The translations under genes and the position numbers were made by a program. The notes beneath the pieces are model-generated. The model was not told the origin of the DNA. It saw only the letters and a list, made by a program, of their open reading frames with translations, and did no database searches. From contig JAULSU010000005.1 of the NCBI GenBank assembly GCA_030512335.1, forward strand, positions 3,720,001-3,784,000: a stretch of DNA of 64,000 bases. The letters are read 5' to 3'. This document shows, piece by piece, positions 44,810 to 55,476 of this stretch. This stretch comes from Immersiella caudata (Eukaryota > Ascomycota > Sordariomycetes > Sordariales > Lasiosphaeriaceae). The first letter of the stretch is position 1; each line of letters opens with the position of its first letter.

Positions 44810-47302
44810 TCATAGTTCGTCATCGTAATCGTCGTCAAAGTCGTCCGAGTCCAGAATTTCAGGCGGTTGCCTCACACTATCCACCAACAAACTGTCCATG
44901 GCTTGTGACGAAGCCACGGCGAATCTTCCCCTAGGAAGACGAACCGGAGAACCCTCGCCATCTCCAAAGTCCAGCGGGAGCGAAGCCTCACTCGAGCCAA
45001 TAGCTGGCCTCGAAATCGACGACCTCCGAGATGATCTCTCGGGTAGAGCCCTCTGAGGTGATATGGCGGGGCTTGATGCCTGACTGGCCGTTGTTGCTTG
45101 AGACGGACGGACATAGTTCGTCTGTCTAATGATGGACGACGTGGGGTGCTGCTGAGATTGCCACTGACTCTGGTTGCGGATACGGCTGCTCGTTCTTGCG
45201 GAGGGCAGGGCTGGTAGGGCAAACTCCTGTCGGGAAGCTGCAGCTCTGTGGTTGGCCGCAGAGCGCCCTACTGTCGTGGACCTTGCACTTGACCGAAGAA
45301 AGGGACTCTGGCTCACAGGTATTACCTCACGCTGCAGTTCCGGATCAGAAGATTGCATGTGTGGCGACTGGGCGGGTGTGCCCTTCTGCTGAGGCGTCAA
45401 GGCCTCCGCAACATGATAATCACTGCCAATCGTGCCATCAACTTCCTCCGTCCGCACAGGATCCGACGGCAAAGGATCTTCCTCTTCCTCCTCTTCCTCG
45501 TCTCCTTCCGCAAAGAGCGCCCGCTGCAAGTTCGCAAGCAATTCGCCCGCGATTGCCGGTGGCAGATATCGCCACGTCTTGGGAGGGTTGTTGCCCAGTC
45601 CGTACTCCCCCATGGACGCCATCGGGATCGGGTTGTTGAGCATGTATACTTGTACCAATTTGTGGGCGGTTCTATACAGCGTTCTCCCGGTGTTGAACGC
45701 AGCGTTGCCAATCCCACTGTCGCTATCGATTTCTCCGGGTCTTTGAGGAGGACCGAGGGTAGCCATGTATTTCACTTCACCAATTGGAAGCGTGGTGAAA
45801 ACCCAACAGCGTATCGCCTGTGGGGGAAATTCATAGACACGAAACTCATGGTCCTTCATACCAGTGGCAATCAAGTGCACGTCTTCCGGATGAGTAGAAA
45901 TCAAAATGTCGGACTGCTCTGTGACGCGCCCGAGGGAGCGAATGACCTCGAGGGGCACCCGCTGGCTCTCGAAGCGTTGGCTATAAAACTGGGATTGCCC
46001 GCCAGGGTCGAGTACAGTGTTTGGCTGGGTGCCTAATTGAGTATACCTGCGGAGCCTTCGTTGGGTGCTCCTTTGCGTAGCCCTCTGAGAATTGCGGCGG
46101 GCGCTTTGTGGGCGAGTCGGCGAGGGCTCGTCACGCGGTTTTTGGGGTGTCTCCTCATAGATGGATGGTGAGCTATGAGAAGGCAGCAAAGGCTGTACTT
46201 TCCGCGCGAGGGGCGTGGGCGTGCCAGGGCCGTCATCCTCGGAGACAGTATCACTCGAAGATTCAGGTATCTCAGGCTTGGGATCAGGGCCGACCGGCTT
46301 CTTGCTGGAGCTGATGATGCGCGTGAACCTCTGTGACGGTCGTGAAATACCGCTGGACTTGATGGGAGAGGGTGTGAGTATTTCCGACTCGGCATCCGAG
46401 TCTGGAATCTCGAGGAAGGCACGCTTTCTGTTTTCTTTGCCAGATCGCAGAGGGGCATCGTCGCCCAAGACAATTGATTCCGGCCCGAGTTCCCGGCTGG
46501 GGGGTGGAAGCTCAGATAGTGGCTGCCGTTGGGCCTTATTCGTAGGCGTCTTGTTCTCGACAGATTCGGCCGCAAGAGAAGATAATGGACTGCTAGATGA
46601 GCTGAACGTATCCTGGACAACCAAGTTTCTTGGTAACTTATTGAGAGTCTCTGCGTTTGGTGGTGGAGCGTCGACGTTGGTTGATCTTTCGATAAGGGGA
46701 GACCGGCCGGGCCTGGCGTTGTACCTGTCCAGCATGGGCGTGAAGGGTGTTGGCTGGGAAGAAGGAACCTCATCCAAGTTGACCCTAATCTTCTTATGAC
46801 TTGGCGTTTCAGGTACCAAGAATACTGCCCTTTCAGCTTGCCTCGGAGACTCGTCCGCTGGAAGAGGGTCGTCCAGATTATCGAAATCAATATCATCATC
46901 ATCCTCCTCCTCTCCGTCGTCGTCGTCCGAGTCTTTAATCAGCATTGGGTTGTTTTCGTTGCTTCCAGCACGAAAGCTCTTCTCCGAGAGAAATTGAGTC
47001 AACGTCTGAGTCTGGAAGGAGGAGGAATTGGGAGTGTCGCCTAGTGTCTTGCGCCGCTTGTTTGGGCGCTCTCTTGGCAGCTCCAAGAGCTCTTCGGGGT
47101 CTTGCGGGCTATTTTGCGTCACGTAGTCGATCTGGGTCAGTGTTTGTTGGCGTAGGGACCGCGCGGACGAGCCTGTCGACTTTCGCCCGTACTTCTTGAT
47201 GGTGCGCCGACGGGCGGGGAACTGGACCTGCTGTGGTGCAGGCGACGAGCGATACGTCCTTGACGCCGGGGTGGATTTCCGTGATCTTGTGCTGGGCACC
47301 AT
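44810..47302 (-). CDS. Disordered, probably nuclear protein with central PUA/ASCH-like domain
   Basis: A single minus-strand exon of 830 residues, without a recognised family name. The N terminus is basic (RRRTIKKYGRKS, RPNKRRK). It carries two copies of a TLTQ motif, RQQTLTQIDYV (about 52-62) and TQTLTQFLSEK (about 98-108), then an acidic run (DSDDDDGEEEDDDD) and many Ser/Pro and SQ/TQ sites. The only clearly folded part is about residues 446-595: HPEDVHLIATGMKDHEFRVY, CWVFTTLPIGEVKYMATLG, PGEI, GIGNAAFN and VQVYMLNNP. That order suggests a PUA/ASCH-type beta-barrel that binds nucleic acid or modified bases. A second disordered region ends in an acidic tail (DSDDFDDDYDDEL). Nuclear localisation and nucleic-acid binding are inferences. 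The gene is intact and intronless. Confidence 0.8.
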   Translation of the reverse strand: MVPSTRSRKSTPASRTYRSSPAPQQVQFPARRRTIKKYGRKSTGSSARSLRQQTLTQIDYVTQNSPQDPEELLELPRERPNKRRKTLGDTPNSSSFQTQTLTQFLSEKSFRAGSNENNPMLIKDSDDDDGEEEDDDDIDFDNLDDPLPADESPRQAERAVFLVPETPSHKKIRVNLDEVPSSQPTPFTPMLDRYNARPGRSPLIERSTNVDAPPPNAETLNKLPRNLVVQDTFSSSSSPLSSLAAESVENKTPTNKAQRQPLSELPPPSRELGPESIVLGDDAPLRSGKENRKRAFLEIPDSDAESEILTPSPIKSSGISRPSQRFTRIISSSKKPVGPDPKPEIPESSSDTVSEDDGPGTPTPLARKVQPLLPSHSSPSIYEETPQKPRDEPSPTRPQSARRNSQRATQRSTQRRLRRYTQLGTQPNTVLDPGGQSQFYSQRFESQRVPLEVIRSLGRVTEQSDILISTHPEDVHLIATGMKDHEFRVYEFPPQAIRCWVFTTLPIGEVKYMATLGPPQRPGEIDSDSGIGNAAFNTGRTLYRTAHKLVQVYMLNNPIPMASMGEYGLGNNPPKTWRYLPPAIAGELLANLQRALFAEGDEEEEEEEDPLPSDPVRTEEVDGTIGSDYHVAEALTPQQKGTPAQSPHMQSSDPELQREVIPVSQSPFLRSSARSTTVGRSAANHRAAASRQEFALPALPSARTSSRIRNQSQWQSQQHPTSSIIRQTNYVRPSQATTASQASSPAISPQRALPERSSRRSSISRPAIGSSEASLPLDFGDGEGSPVRLPRGRFAVASSQAMDSLLVDSVRQPPEILDSDDFDDDYDDEL

Positions 47303-50300
47303 CTTGAACTGGACTGTGGAATGGTCAGGTCATCGTCTGTAAGGCTACAAGTTCACGCAAGCAGACGACGATGCGGTGCGGCATGTGCATTCAAGGTTGG
47401 CCGTCACGATCCACTTTAAGGCGTAAGGTTGGGCAAAGCCTCAACTATCGGCACGGCACACGTGGAGTCGCGTCGGACGCGTCAAGTGGTCAGCGCGGGG
47501 AATTCCACTTTTAGTGCTGTCTCCGGTGACCCCGCAGCCCCACCGTTTCCACAGCCACAACACTGCAGGAAGGCCAGCTGAGCAATTGAAAGATGACCTA
47601 GGTTTGTTGTCGAGTGAGTATACCTAAGTGTTTGTATGAACATTGTGATGCGACTTCTTGATATGATATTAAGCCCACCTGAAATTTGGCTGGCATTTTG
47701 AGCACCCCACGGCGTATCTACCTAGGCGGCCTCCACATCTTGGTAGAACTAAGGGTTCTCAATACCCGAGCGCTTACCCCCCCGAACCAATAGCCCGGTT
47801 TCTCAGCGAATAGAGGCCGCAATGGAATACTTCCCACGTCATACTAGATTGCAGCCCATGAGATCGAATGTTTTATCTGCCCAGCCCAGTTCGAGAATAG
47901 GTAAGGGCCTCGCGAGTGGACACACGGCACCCTCGCATTCACGCCGTACAACAGGTCTCTTCAGTTGGGTCCTGGATTACTTAGTCTGGATGAAGTGATG
48001 TGGCGTAGAGGGCACCTAATGGACCCTCAGTTTGACGTACCTCGGCGAATGTTTCCGTCATGCGCTCCTGACAAGCCGTTGAACGTTTTGAATAGAGGGC
48101 AGACAGACATATCTTTGTATACTTCCATCGCCTATTCGTGCAATCACACAAATAGCTCTTCGTTTCATTGTGGCCGTCTCCCCCAGGCTATATGGATGGG
48201 TACCGAATCTTGCAAATAGCCCCGAAAATGGGGCCATTCCGTAACATTGGAAACCAAATACCAAGGCTGCGCAGGGGACGCCGCAGAAGATTGTGCCCAA
48301 GAGTGAAGAATTGTTCTGTCAGCACGGCATCTCACTTCGTTGCCAGCCATTTTGGCGGCACTGGGAGGATGTGAGGATGGTACAGAGTCTCACACAGCAG
48401 GGCTGAGAAGGTGCATATAAGTACCAGTGTAACCATCCCAGAAACCACGTCTCCACGAGGCTAGATTCCCCTGGCCAGACAGATAACCGCCGGCCTCCTC
48501 TATGGCCAAATGACTGTTCGACACAGAAGTGGCACACTTCCCAAAGGGGGGCAGCGATTTTTGACTGGCTCTGATTGGAAGAACACACATCGTGCCGATT
48601 TCATGTGTGGTCTTTTTCATCTGTGGTGTTGGGCAAGTTGCTGCACGACACAGCGGACCGCGCCAGGACGATCTTACAACTGCCCGTTCGTTCCACGCAT
48701 CAATCCCATGGGCCATGGCAACAGAGTTCTCCGTAGCCGCAAATTCGTCACAGTCAACGAAAGTACAGTGGTACCATAAACGGAGCCAGCCCTGCAAATG
48801 GGGGGTGTGCGGAAACCGGCGGTGCAAGTTGTTAAGCCCTTGTACGAAACCAAGCACGAACGGCACCAACGTCCCTGTCTGTGGTCTCGCGTCATGCACA
48901 CCATTCTGTTGGCGGCGGCCGTGAGAGGAGCAGCGCGGAAGCGAAGGGACACCCCTGGTTGACTGCCCAGTTGCACTAGTAGGTGGTGGTCACGACACAA
49001 CTAAACCGTCGACTTGGCCGTTACTACCGCGTGATGCGAATGACTGCGCTGAGAGCGATACCCGGCAAGTTTTGGAATAAGATTGCTCTCCGTTTTTGAT
49101 GAAATCCTGACTTATGTTTCTTGCAACTGCAAAGCGCCTATACACATGGCATCTCTGAGCTTTCGGGTTGGATTTCGTTGAATTGCGGCCCGCATCGATG
49201 ATCTGAGCGAATCAGGCCGATCCATTGCGGCATGAGAAACATGGAAGGGGAGCGTGGATCAATATGCCGGCCGACCGGGTGAAAGAGCGATGACATCGTC
49301 GCCACCGGCTGGTTGGGACCGGCAGCTTTGTTTTCCGTTCTTCTTGTTCTCGTTGTGGTTGTCGAATTCTTCTCTGGTTCCGCTTGGAGCTCCGGCATGA
49401 ACAGCAGGTGGAGTGCTCTAGGTCTCCGTGGTAAATTGCCTGACAAAGATGCAGGCGGATCATAAAAGCGATTGCGACTTGTGCCTGTCATCAGATGAGT
49501 CCAGGGCTTGGAGCCAAAATTTGAGGACCTGTCTGATGTGCATAGGAAGGAAGTATTACAGCACTCGGGTGGCACAGAAATCCAGCTGCAAGTCTATTAC
49601 CTCAGCTCGCACCGCGCCGAGAGCATGTGAGGTGGTCGGCGTGGGTGCTGTACATAGGTAGTCTGGGTCGTCTGGGAATATCCTTTGATGGAAAAGGGGA
49701 AATAGGTCGCAGGGACTCTGGCGCTTCGCTTTTGCCGGGGACGAGCCTGCACTGCTCTGTGGTTGAGGTAGCATTCATGAGATGGTGAGGGCGCAGCCGC
49801 CTAAATAATTTCCAGTCCCCAGCGGCTTCAGGCTCCCACGAGACCCAACCTTGAAAAAGGCTCCATCTAAAAAAGAGTCCATGGATAATAACCTAATCAA
49901 CCTATCCTAAGTTGCCTGGGTGCCTGCACGTGATAGGAGGAGCCACCCACTGTTGGCCCGCGCTTGGCGGGCAAACCAAGCAGATGCGCCTGATGCCGAC
50001 CGCTTGACCCCCCTGCCCGCCCCTAACAACGCTCTCAATTTACCGTGAGAAGTGAAGAGAGGAGACACCACTTTCCATTCTGTCCCAAAGCCTCGTGTCC
50101 GACTGCGACGCCGTTCCTCGCGCTCGTTCTTTGCGACACTTTTCGCCCAAAGCCAAACGTTACCACCAACGATCGTGCTGTAGCCGTTTTCCTTGAGCGC
50201 CCCCGGAACGCCGAACGCCTAGCTGCCGCTGGGCTTGCCCTGGTTTATCCCCGTCCCCTGACCCGGCACCGAATGGCGGACTGAGACGAGCACCAACCGC

Positions 50301-50763
50301 CAACAACTCTGACGCTGCTCTCCACGCCCAGGCACCGATCTATCTCTTTCGAGCTCCGGGCAGCACAATTCGCCCTTGGCCAGTCGCTTCTGCTTCGGAC
50401 ATTGTGACACACAAAGCCGCTTCGGGTCACTTCCCGGCGATTTTTACTCCGCCCATGCCTGGACGGCGACAAGCAGCTGCCCTTTCCCGGTCGGCCCAAG
50501 CAGAAACCTCGAGAGAGTTTGTAGCGGGACCTGGCCTCAGTTGAGGCTCGCCACGGCCCAGATGATGGTGCGTTTACAGATATTCCTTTTTGTGCAGCCC
50601 CTCAGGCCGTCGGAGCCGGCGTCGCCGGCCCTGCGGCTCAGACCGCGACTACGCGGTGGTGTCCCGAGTCGTGGTGGCCGGGATATTTCCCTTGCAGGGA
50701 ACAATCGACACAGAATTATGGGCCCTTGTGGATCGCGAACCAGATCACCAGCCGACTAACTAA
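47303..50763. other. Gene-poor 3.46 kb interval
   Basis: The flanking genes diverge. Open frames on both strands are rich in Cys, Arg and Trp, lack codon bias and carry no motif. The right 700 bp (about 50040-50763) are C/T-rich and probably form the ZDS1-like promoter and a long 5' leader. The centre, 47650-49900, has mixed composition and no recognised structure. Confidence 0.5.
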
Positions 50764-53634
50764 ATGTCTCTCCTCCAGACCTCGTCCCGACCCCGCGGCG
50801 ATGTTGGCGGCAGCTTTGCGAGCCGACGAGGCCACGGCAGTCAACTCTCGATATCCGACCCGAGCCACCACGTCACGGAAGCGATCGGCACCATGTACGG
50901 TGACGATGAGGACTCGGGTGCCGAGGACAACCGGCCGCTGAGCTTTCTCGGCGCGCCGTACGGCGCCGACCGTCTGGAAAAGTCCCAAAAGCCGGGCGAG
51001 CCGGGCGAAGAGCGCCTACGGCTGGTACGCACCATCTCCGACCAGTCGGGCACGGCGAATGGCCCACCCAGCGGCGCCGGCCTGAAGAAGACGCATACGT
51101 TGCCTGCGCGGATTCCGAACGAGCGAAGCGCCTCGTTCGAAGGCCAAAAGTCGCCATTACCGCCGCTGTCGCCCAACCCGTCGCTGCGCGAAGGCTCGCA
51201 GTTTGCGCTCACCAACATTGACAATCCGAACGATATCGCGCAGGAACTGAGCAACCTGCAAGCGCTCCGCCGGCTGTCGATGGACGTAGGAAATAACTCG
51301 GATCCTGACTTGATACCTTTTTCTGGCCTGTCGCTAGTTGCGATGCCGACTCTTGCGCCAACAGGGGATGACGACGAGGCTGACCCGTCACGCCTCCTGT
51401 GGGTGCCCGCCAGAGTGCATCCTGAGCTTGAGCCCACAGCATTCAAAAACTTCTTGGAGAATCGGGTGCAGTCCATGAAGCGAAGATCAGGCGACTCACT
51501 GCTCTCCGTCGAGGGTTCCCAACGAAACAATTCGATGTCCAGCCTGCGGAGAAAGAAGTCAATGCTCTCCCGGCAAATCCACAGTGGCGGCGACGGCGGG
51601 GAAGGTTACGTAGATGGCGCTGAGAGGCTAAACCGGCAGCATTCGCAAAGCGGGCACTCAGAGCTTAGCATCGACGAGTTGGTTGCGGACCCCACGAAAG
51701 CTGTGCAGAAGCTGGCCCAGGAGGCACGGGAAGAGGTGGGCGAGAGCGACATCATCATTCCGGTTGCGCCAGGGATGGGTCTTCGCCGCTCAACCAGAAC
51801 GACATATCGGAAAGGCGGGAGTATCCGCAATGGTGACCGAGTGCCGTTTTCGAAGAGGGTTGCGAATAGGCAGGCAGAAAAGACAGGAGAGGAGGTACCC
51901 CCGGTCCCGCCAGTGGATGCCGCCGTCGGCGCTGGGTTGTCACGAACAAAATCCGAGCCGTCCACGGAGAATTTTTCTCGACCAACCCGGGCAGTTCGAA
52001 GACAGCACCCGTTCTCAAGAGAGACGCAGCCCGCCGTCGAGAGCTCGGATGGAGCACACGACGACATCGAGTTTGGGGAAACACCCTCCCTCACTTTAAC
52101 ACAACTGCCTGTGAGGACATCGTCCGTGACATCGCAGCATCCTCCTGTGCCTCAAATAATAGAGACCCCGCCCCAAGAGCCCGCTCCACAGCCAGCTCGA
52201 CCGTTCCCAGAGAGGTCTTCTTCCCAGAAGGCGGCGCAGCCGGTATATATCGATCAGTACGCCGACCAACATGCTGCCGAGCAGTATGCAGAGCAGCCTC
52301 AACATATCGAGCCACCTCCAGCCCGCTCCAACAAACGACCCTCTCCGGGCAAGCCCCAGTCCAACAATGGGGTAACGCAGAGCACCAAGGAAAAGCCGGT
52401 TCAGCATGAAGGCGTTAATATCAACGACTTGGCTAGCCGCCCAATGCTTCCCGGCAGCGGTGGGACGACTACCACCAGTCTTACGTTCATCCCCACAATG
52501 ACTGCAGACGAGAGGAGAGACAGAAAGAGCAGAGATAGGGATGATGCGGAGAGCATTTCATCGACCAAATCGTCGGGGTGGAAATGGTTCAAGAGCGATG
52601 ACAAGGAAAAGAAACGGCGGGAGAAGGAGAAAGATGAACAGGCAAAGAAGGGCAAAGTTAAACCTGCGGACAACGCTCGCCTGGATGTCCTTCAAAGCTC
52701 AATTGACCCTGCGCCGGTGAAGGGCAGAGAGAGCTTACTGCTGGATCGTGATAGTGTCGACCATAGGCTTCACGAGGAGCGAAAGAAGGAGAGTAATCGG
52801 AAGGCGAGCGACAGCAAAAAGGAAAAGGACGGGTTCTTTGGGGGTCTCTTCGGGGGTTCCAAAAAGAAATCCGACAAGGAGCTAGGGCACAAGAAGAAGG
52901 ACAACCGCCCGCTCACACCAGAACCACCACCACGGTTCCTCCGGCCTGATATTGATTACCCCTGGACCCGGTTCCCCATCATCGAAGAAAGAGCCATCTA
53001 CCGTATGGCTCACATCAAGCTCGCAAATCCAAGGCGCCCGCTCCAGAGTCAGGTTCTGCTTAGCAACTTCATGTACTCGTATCTCGCCAAGGTCCAAGCA
53101 ATGCACCCGCAGCTCCAGGTTCCTATATCACCACAGCAAAAGCGCCAGGAGGAGGAGCGGAAGCGTCGCGAGGCCGAACAAGCTCAGCAGCAGCTGGAGT
53201 TGGAGCAGCAGATGGCTCAACAACAAGCTGCTCAAGATGGGAACTTCGATTTTGAATACCATCGCGTGAGTAGCAAAGGCTTATTGTGATGCCCAAGGCC
53301 GATCTCCCGATGCTGACCTGTTTTGCAGTCGAGCGAGAACCAGTACGGCGATGCACCAGCGCATCACGACGGCAACGTCCAATATGTCGACGACTCCCAA
53401 ATATATGAGTACGAGCACGGTGTTGAGCAGCGTGATGAAAATGGTCAGAAGGGGCACCATCAGCACAATGGCGCAGGAGTCAGGCACCAACAGCACTCTC
53501 ACGACGGCAGTCACGGCCAAGGTCACGACGCCGCAGCGCAGGAAGGAGGTGCGGGGGGTCAGTACTATTACTATGGAAGGGATGGCAAGCAACAGCAGTA
53601 CAATGAAAACGACGAGAGAAATGATATGTGGTAG
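50764..53634 (+). CDS. ZDS1: ZDS1/ZDS2-like protein with C-terminal Zds_C domain
   Basis: Two exons, 50764-53265 and 53329-53634, give 935 residues. Yeast Zds proteins bind the PP2A-Cdc55 phosphatase and control mitotic entry and exit, polarity and Cdc14 release. Most of the chain is disordered and Ser/Pro/Lys-rich. A conserved segment around 215-240 (RLLWVPARVHPELEPTAFKN, then FLENRV) resembles the family's N-terminal motif. The Zds_C domain (about 728-781) reads YPWTRFPIIEERAIYRMAHI, KLANPRRPLQSQVLLSNFMY and SYLAKVQAMH. Before it are WKWFKSDDKEKK and GFFGGLFGGSKKK. A Gln/Glu-rich coil follows and the last exon encodes a His/Gln/Gly/Tyr-rich tail ending NDMW. The intron is GTGAGT to TTTTGCAG. 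Confidence 0.87.
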
Positions 53635-55476
53635 GGCCACCGACTAATTTCATCCGGCACTCTCCAGTCTCCGATAGCTGAGTGGGCTTCCTCTTGCGTC
53701 AGTCGAGAGATGAGAGTGAGGAAGGGATTGACTGGGGTTGGGCCAGTGAAATAGAGAGAAACCCCTGGGGCAACATTGTGAAGTATTCTTGCCGCTTACT
53801 TTTGTTCCCTTTTGTTTTGGGAGGTGTTGTCGGATACAATATCTTGTACAAGCGCATCATCTGGGTTGGTGTTGAGAGTTCGGATTCTATTTTCATGGTT
53901 ATAGTCACAGCGAGGAAGCCTGCTGCCCACTGGCCAGCCTGGAGGAATGAAATCTACAACTTACATACCGTACATATCCTACCCCAACTGACCTTATTAG
54001 TGACCGACTAGTGGTGTTTTGGGTTGCGTTGGTGAACGAGCTGTCGTCCCAGGCGGACCGTTCTCGTGAAGCCACATGAATCTCTTATACGCCCCCGGAA
54101 CGAGGCTCTCGGGACAATTGAGTCACCAAAGAGTTATTAGACCTAGCCTCCACCATGCGTTGCTACGGCTTTGGATTTAGGGAGAGAGCGACGAAATACT
54201 TATTCAGTATCCCAGGACTGTAGGGCTGATCCTGTCACCATGGGTCACGCTCTTATGTGGTGAAAGAAATGAGTTCAGCCACCAAAAGCGAGGCGTGAGC
54301 CTTGTGATGAGCTGAAAAAGCGTTTTCCAATGGCGAAGAGGCGCCAGCGAGATCTCTCTTGATCCAAATTTAAGGACTCTCAAGAAGGCGTAAGACAAAT
54401 TTGAACAGAGGGTGGGCTGAGAATGGCGAACCCATGTCTTCCAGCACATAGCTGCCAACCAAGATCTGTGGCCCTGCTAACGTGATTGCGAAAGGAATTT
54501 GTTCTTGGGCCCATATCATCACATGCGATAAGCCACGGAAGGTACATTAGCACATCTCAAAAGTTGTCAAGGTTTTGCGGTGACCGCCTTCGCTCTTGCC
54601 TTCAACTACCAACAGCCTGGACGCCAGCGCAGCGAGCAAGCCTGGGATTTCAATCATCGTAAGACCTTAAGTCCACCTGAAAACTCTATTTCAACTGACC
54701 TTCGAATCTGGCAGTTCCATCCTCAACTGAACATCGCTCGGACTGTCCTCGACATTGACAGCAAAGTACACGCACCTGTCTTCTCGGTCGACCAGATCGT
54801 GAGGGCCACGAAAAGCTCCACGGAACCCAAGCCTTGAGCCCACAGCAGCCATTGGCAGTAAAAATGTCATACAGCTGGAGAAGCCGCAATTTGGGACCCG
54901 GTAACAAGAGGCCGGGTATCGGCGCTCTGTTCGGCGGAGCGCTGCCTGCAGCAGAAGATGTAAGTACCTGTTGGTGTTGGTTTTGACGCAACACACGTCC
55001 CCCGGCAGGCAGGTTCGGGGGAGAGAGGCTCTCAGGGCCTATGACGCTAAGCCTAAAACGACCATCCCCTGCCCGCTCCTTCGCGCACTCCCAAGCTGCC
55101 ACGGTTCAGCCATTCACATTCTCAGATTCCCAGCAGCAGCCTGAGGCTGGTGAACCTTTGGAAAATCTTCCATCCACCACACGTCGAAATATCCGCGTCT
55201 CAAATTCTTTCCCATCTCCCCCACGTGGCCTGCTGCCTTTTCAGCTTGTAATATTTGCCATTACTCACCAGTCTCTTTCATTCACTTTTGATACCCCTCT
55301 CGGTAGCGACTTCTCCGTTTGACTTTCGAGAGTGTCGGTCGCGCATTGGGTTTTCCTTTTCGTGCATCTGTGTCAGCCTTTCTGCTACGGTGCTGAGATC
55401 CCAACACCCGACACCAGCCTCAAACCCTCCTACTTCTGTTCCCCGCTACCGCCGCCTAGAATTTCCTGTCTCCGGG
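53635..55476. other. Intergenic region between ZDS1-like and the DUF2433-type gene
   Basis: Two plus-strand genes flank this 1.84 kb. It holds the ZDS1-like 3' UTR, then spacer, then a pyrimidine-rich promoter and leader from about 55040. No coding frame or RNA gene was recognised. Confidence 0.5.

Noticed and set aside
48390..48899. 169-codon minus-strand frame
   Set aside because: Composition is Cys/Trp/Arg-rich without codon bias or known domain, and its opposite strand is equally open.
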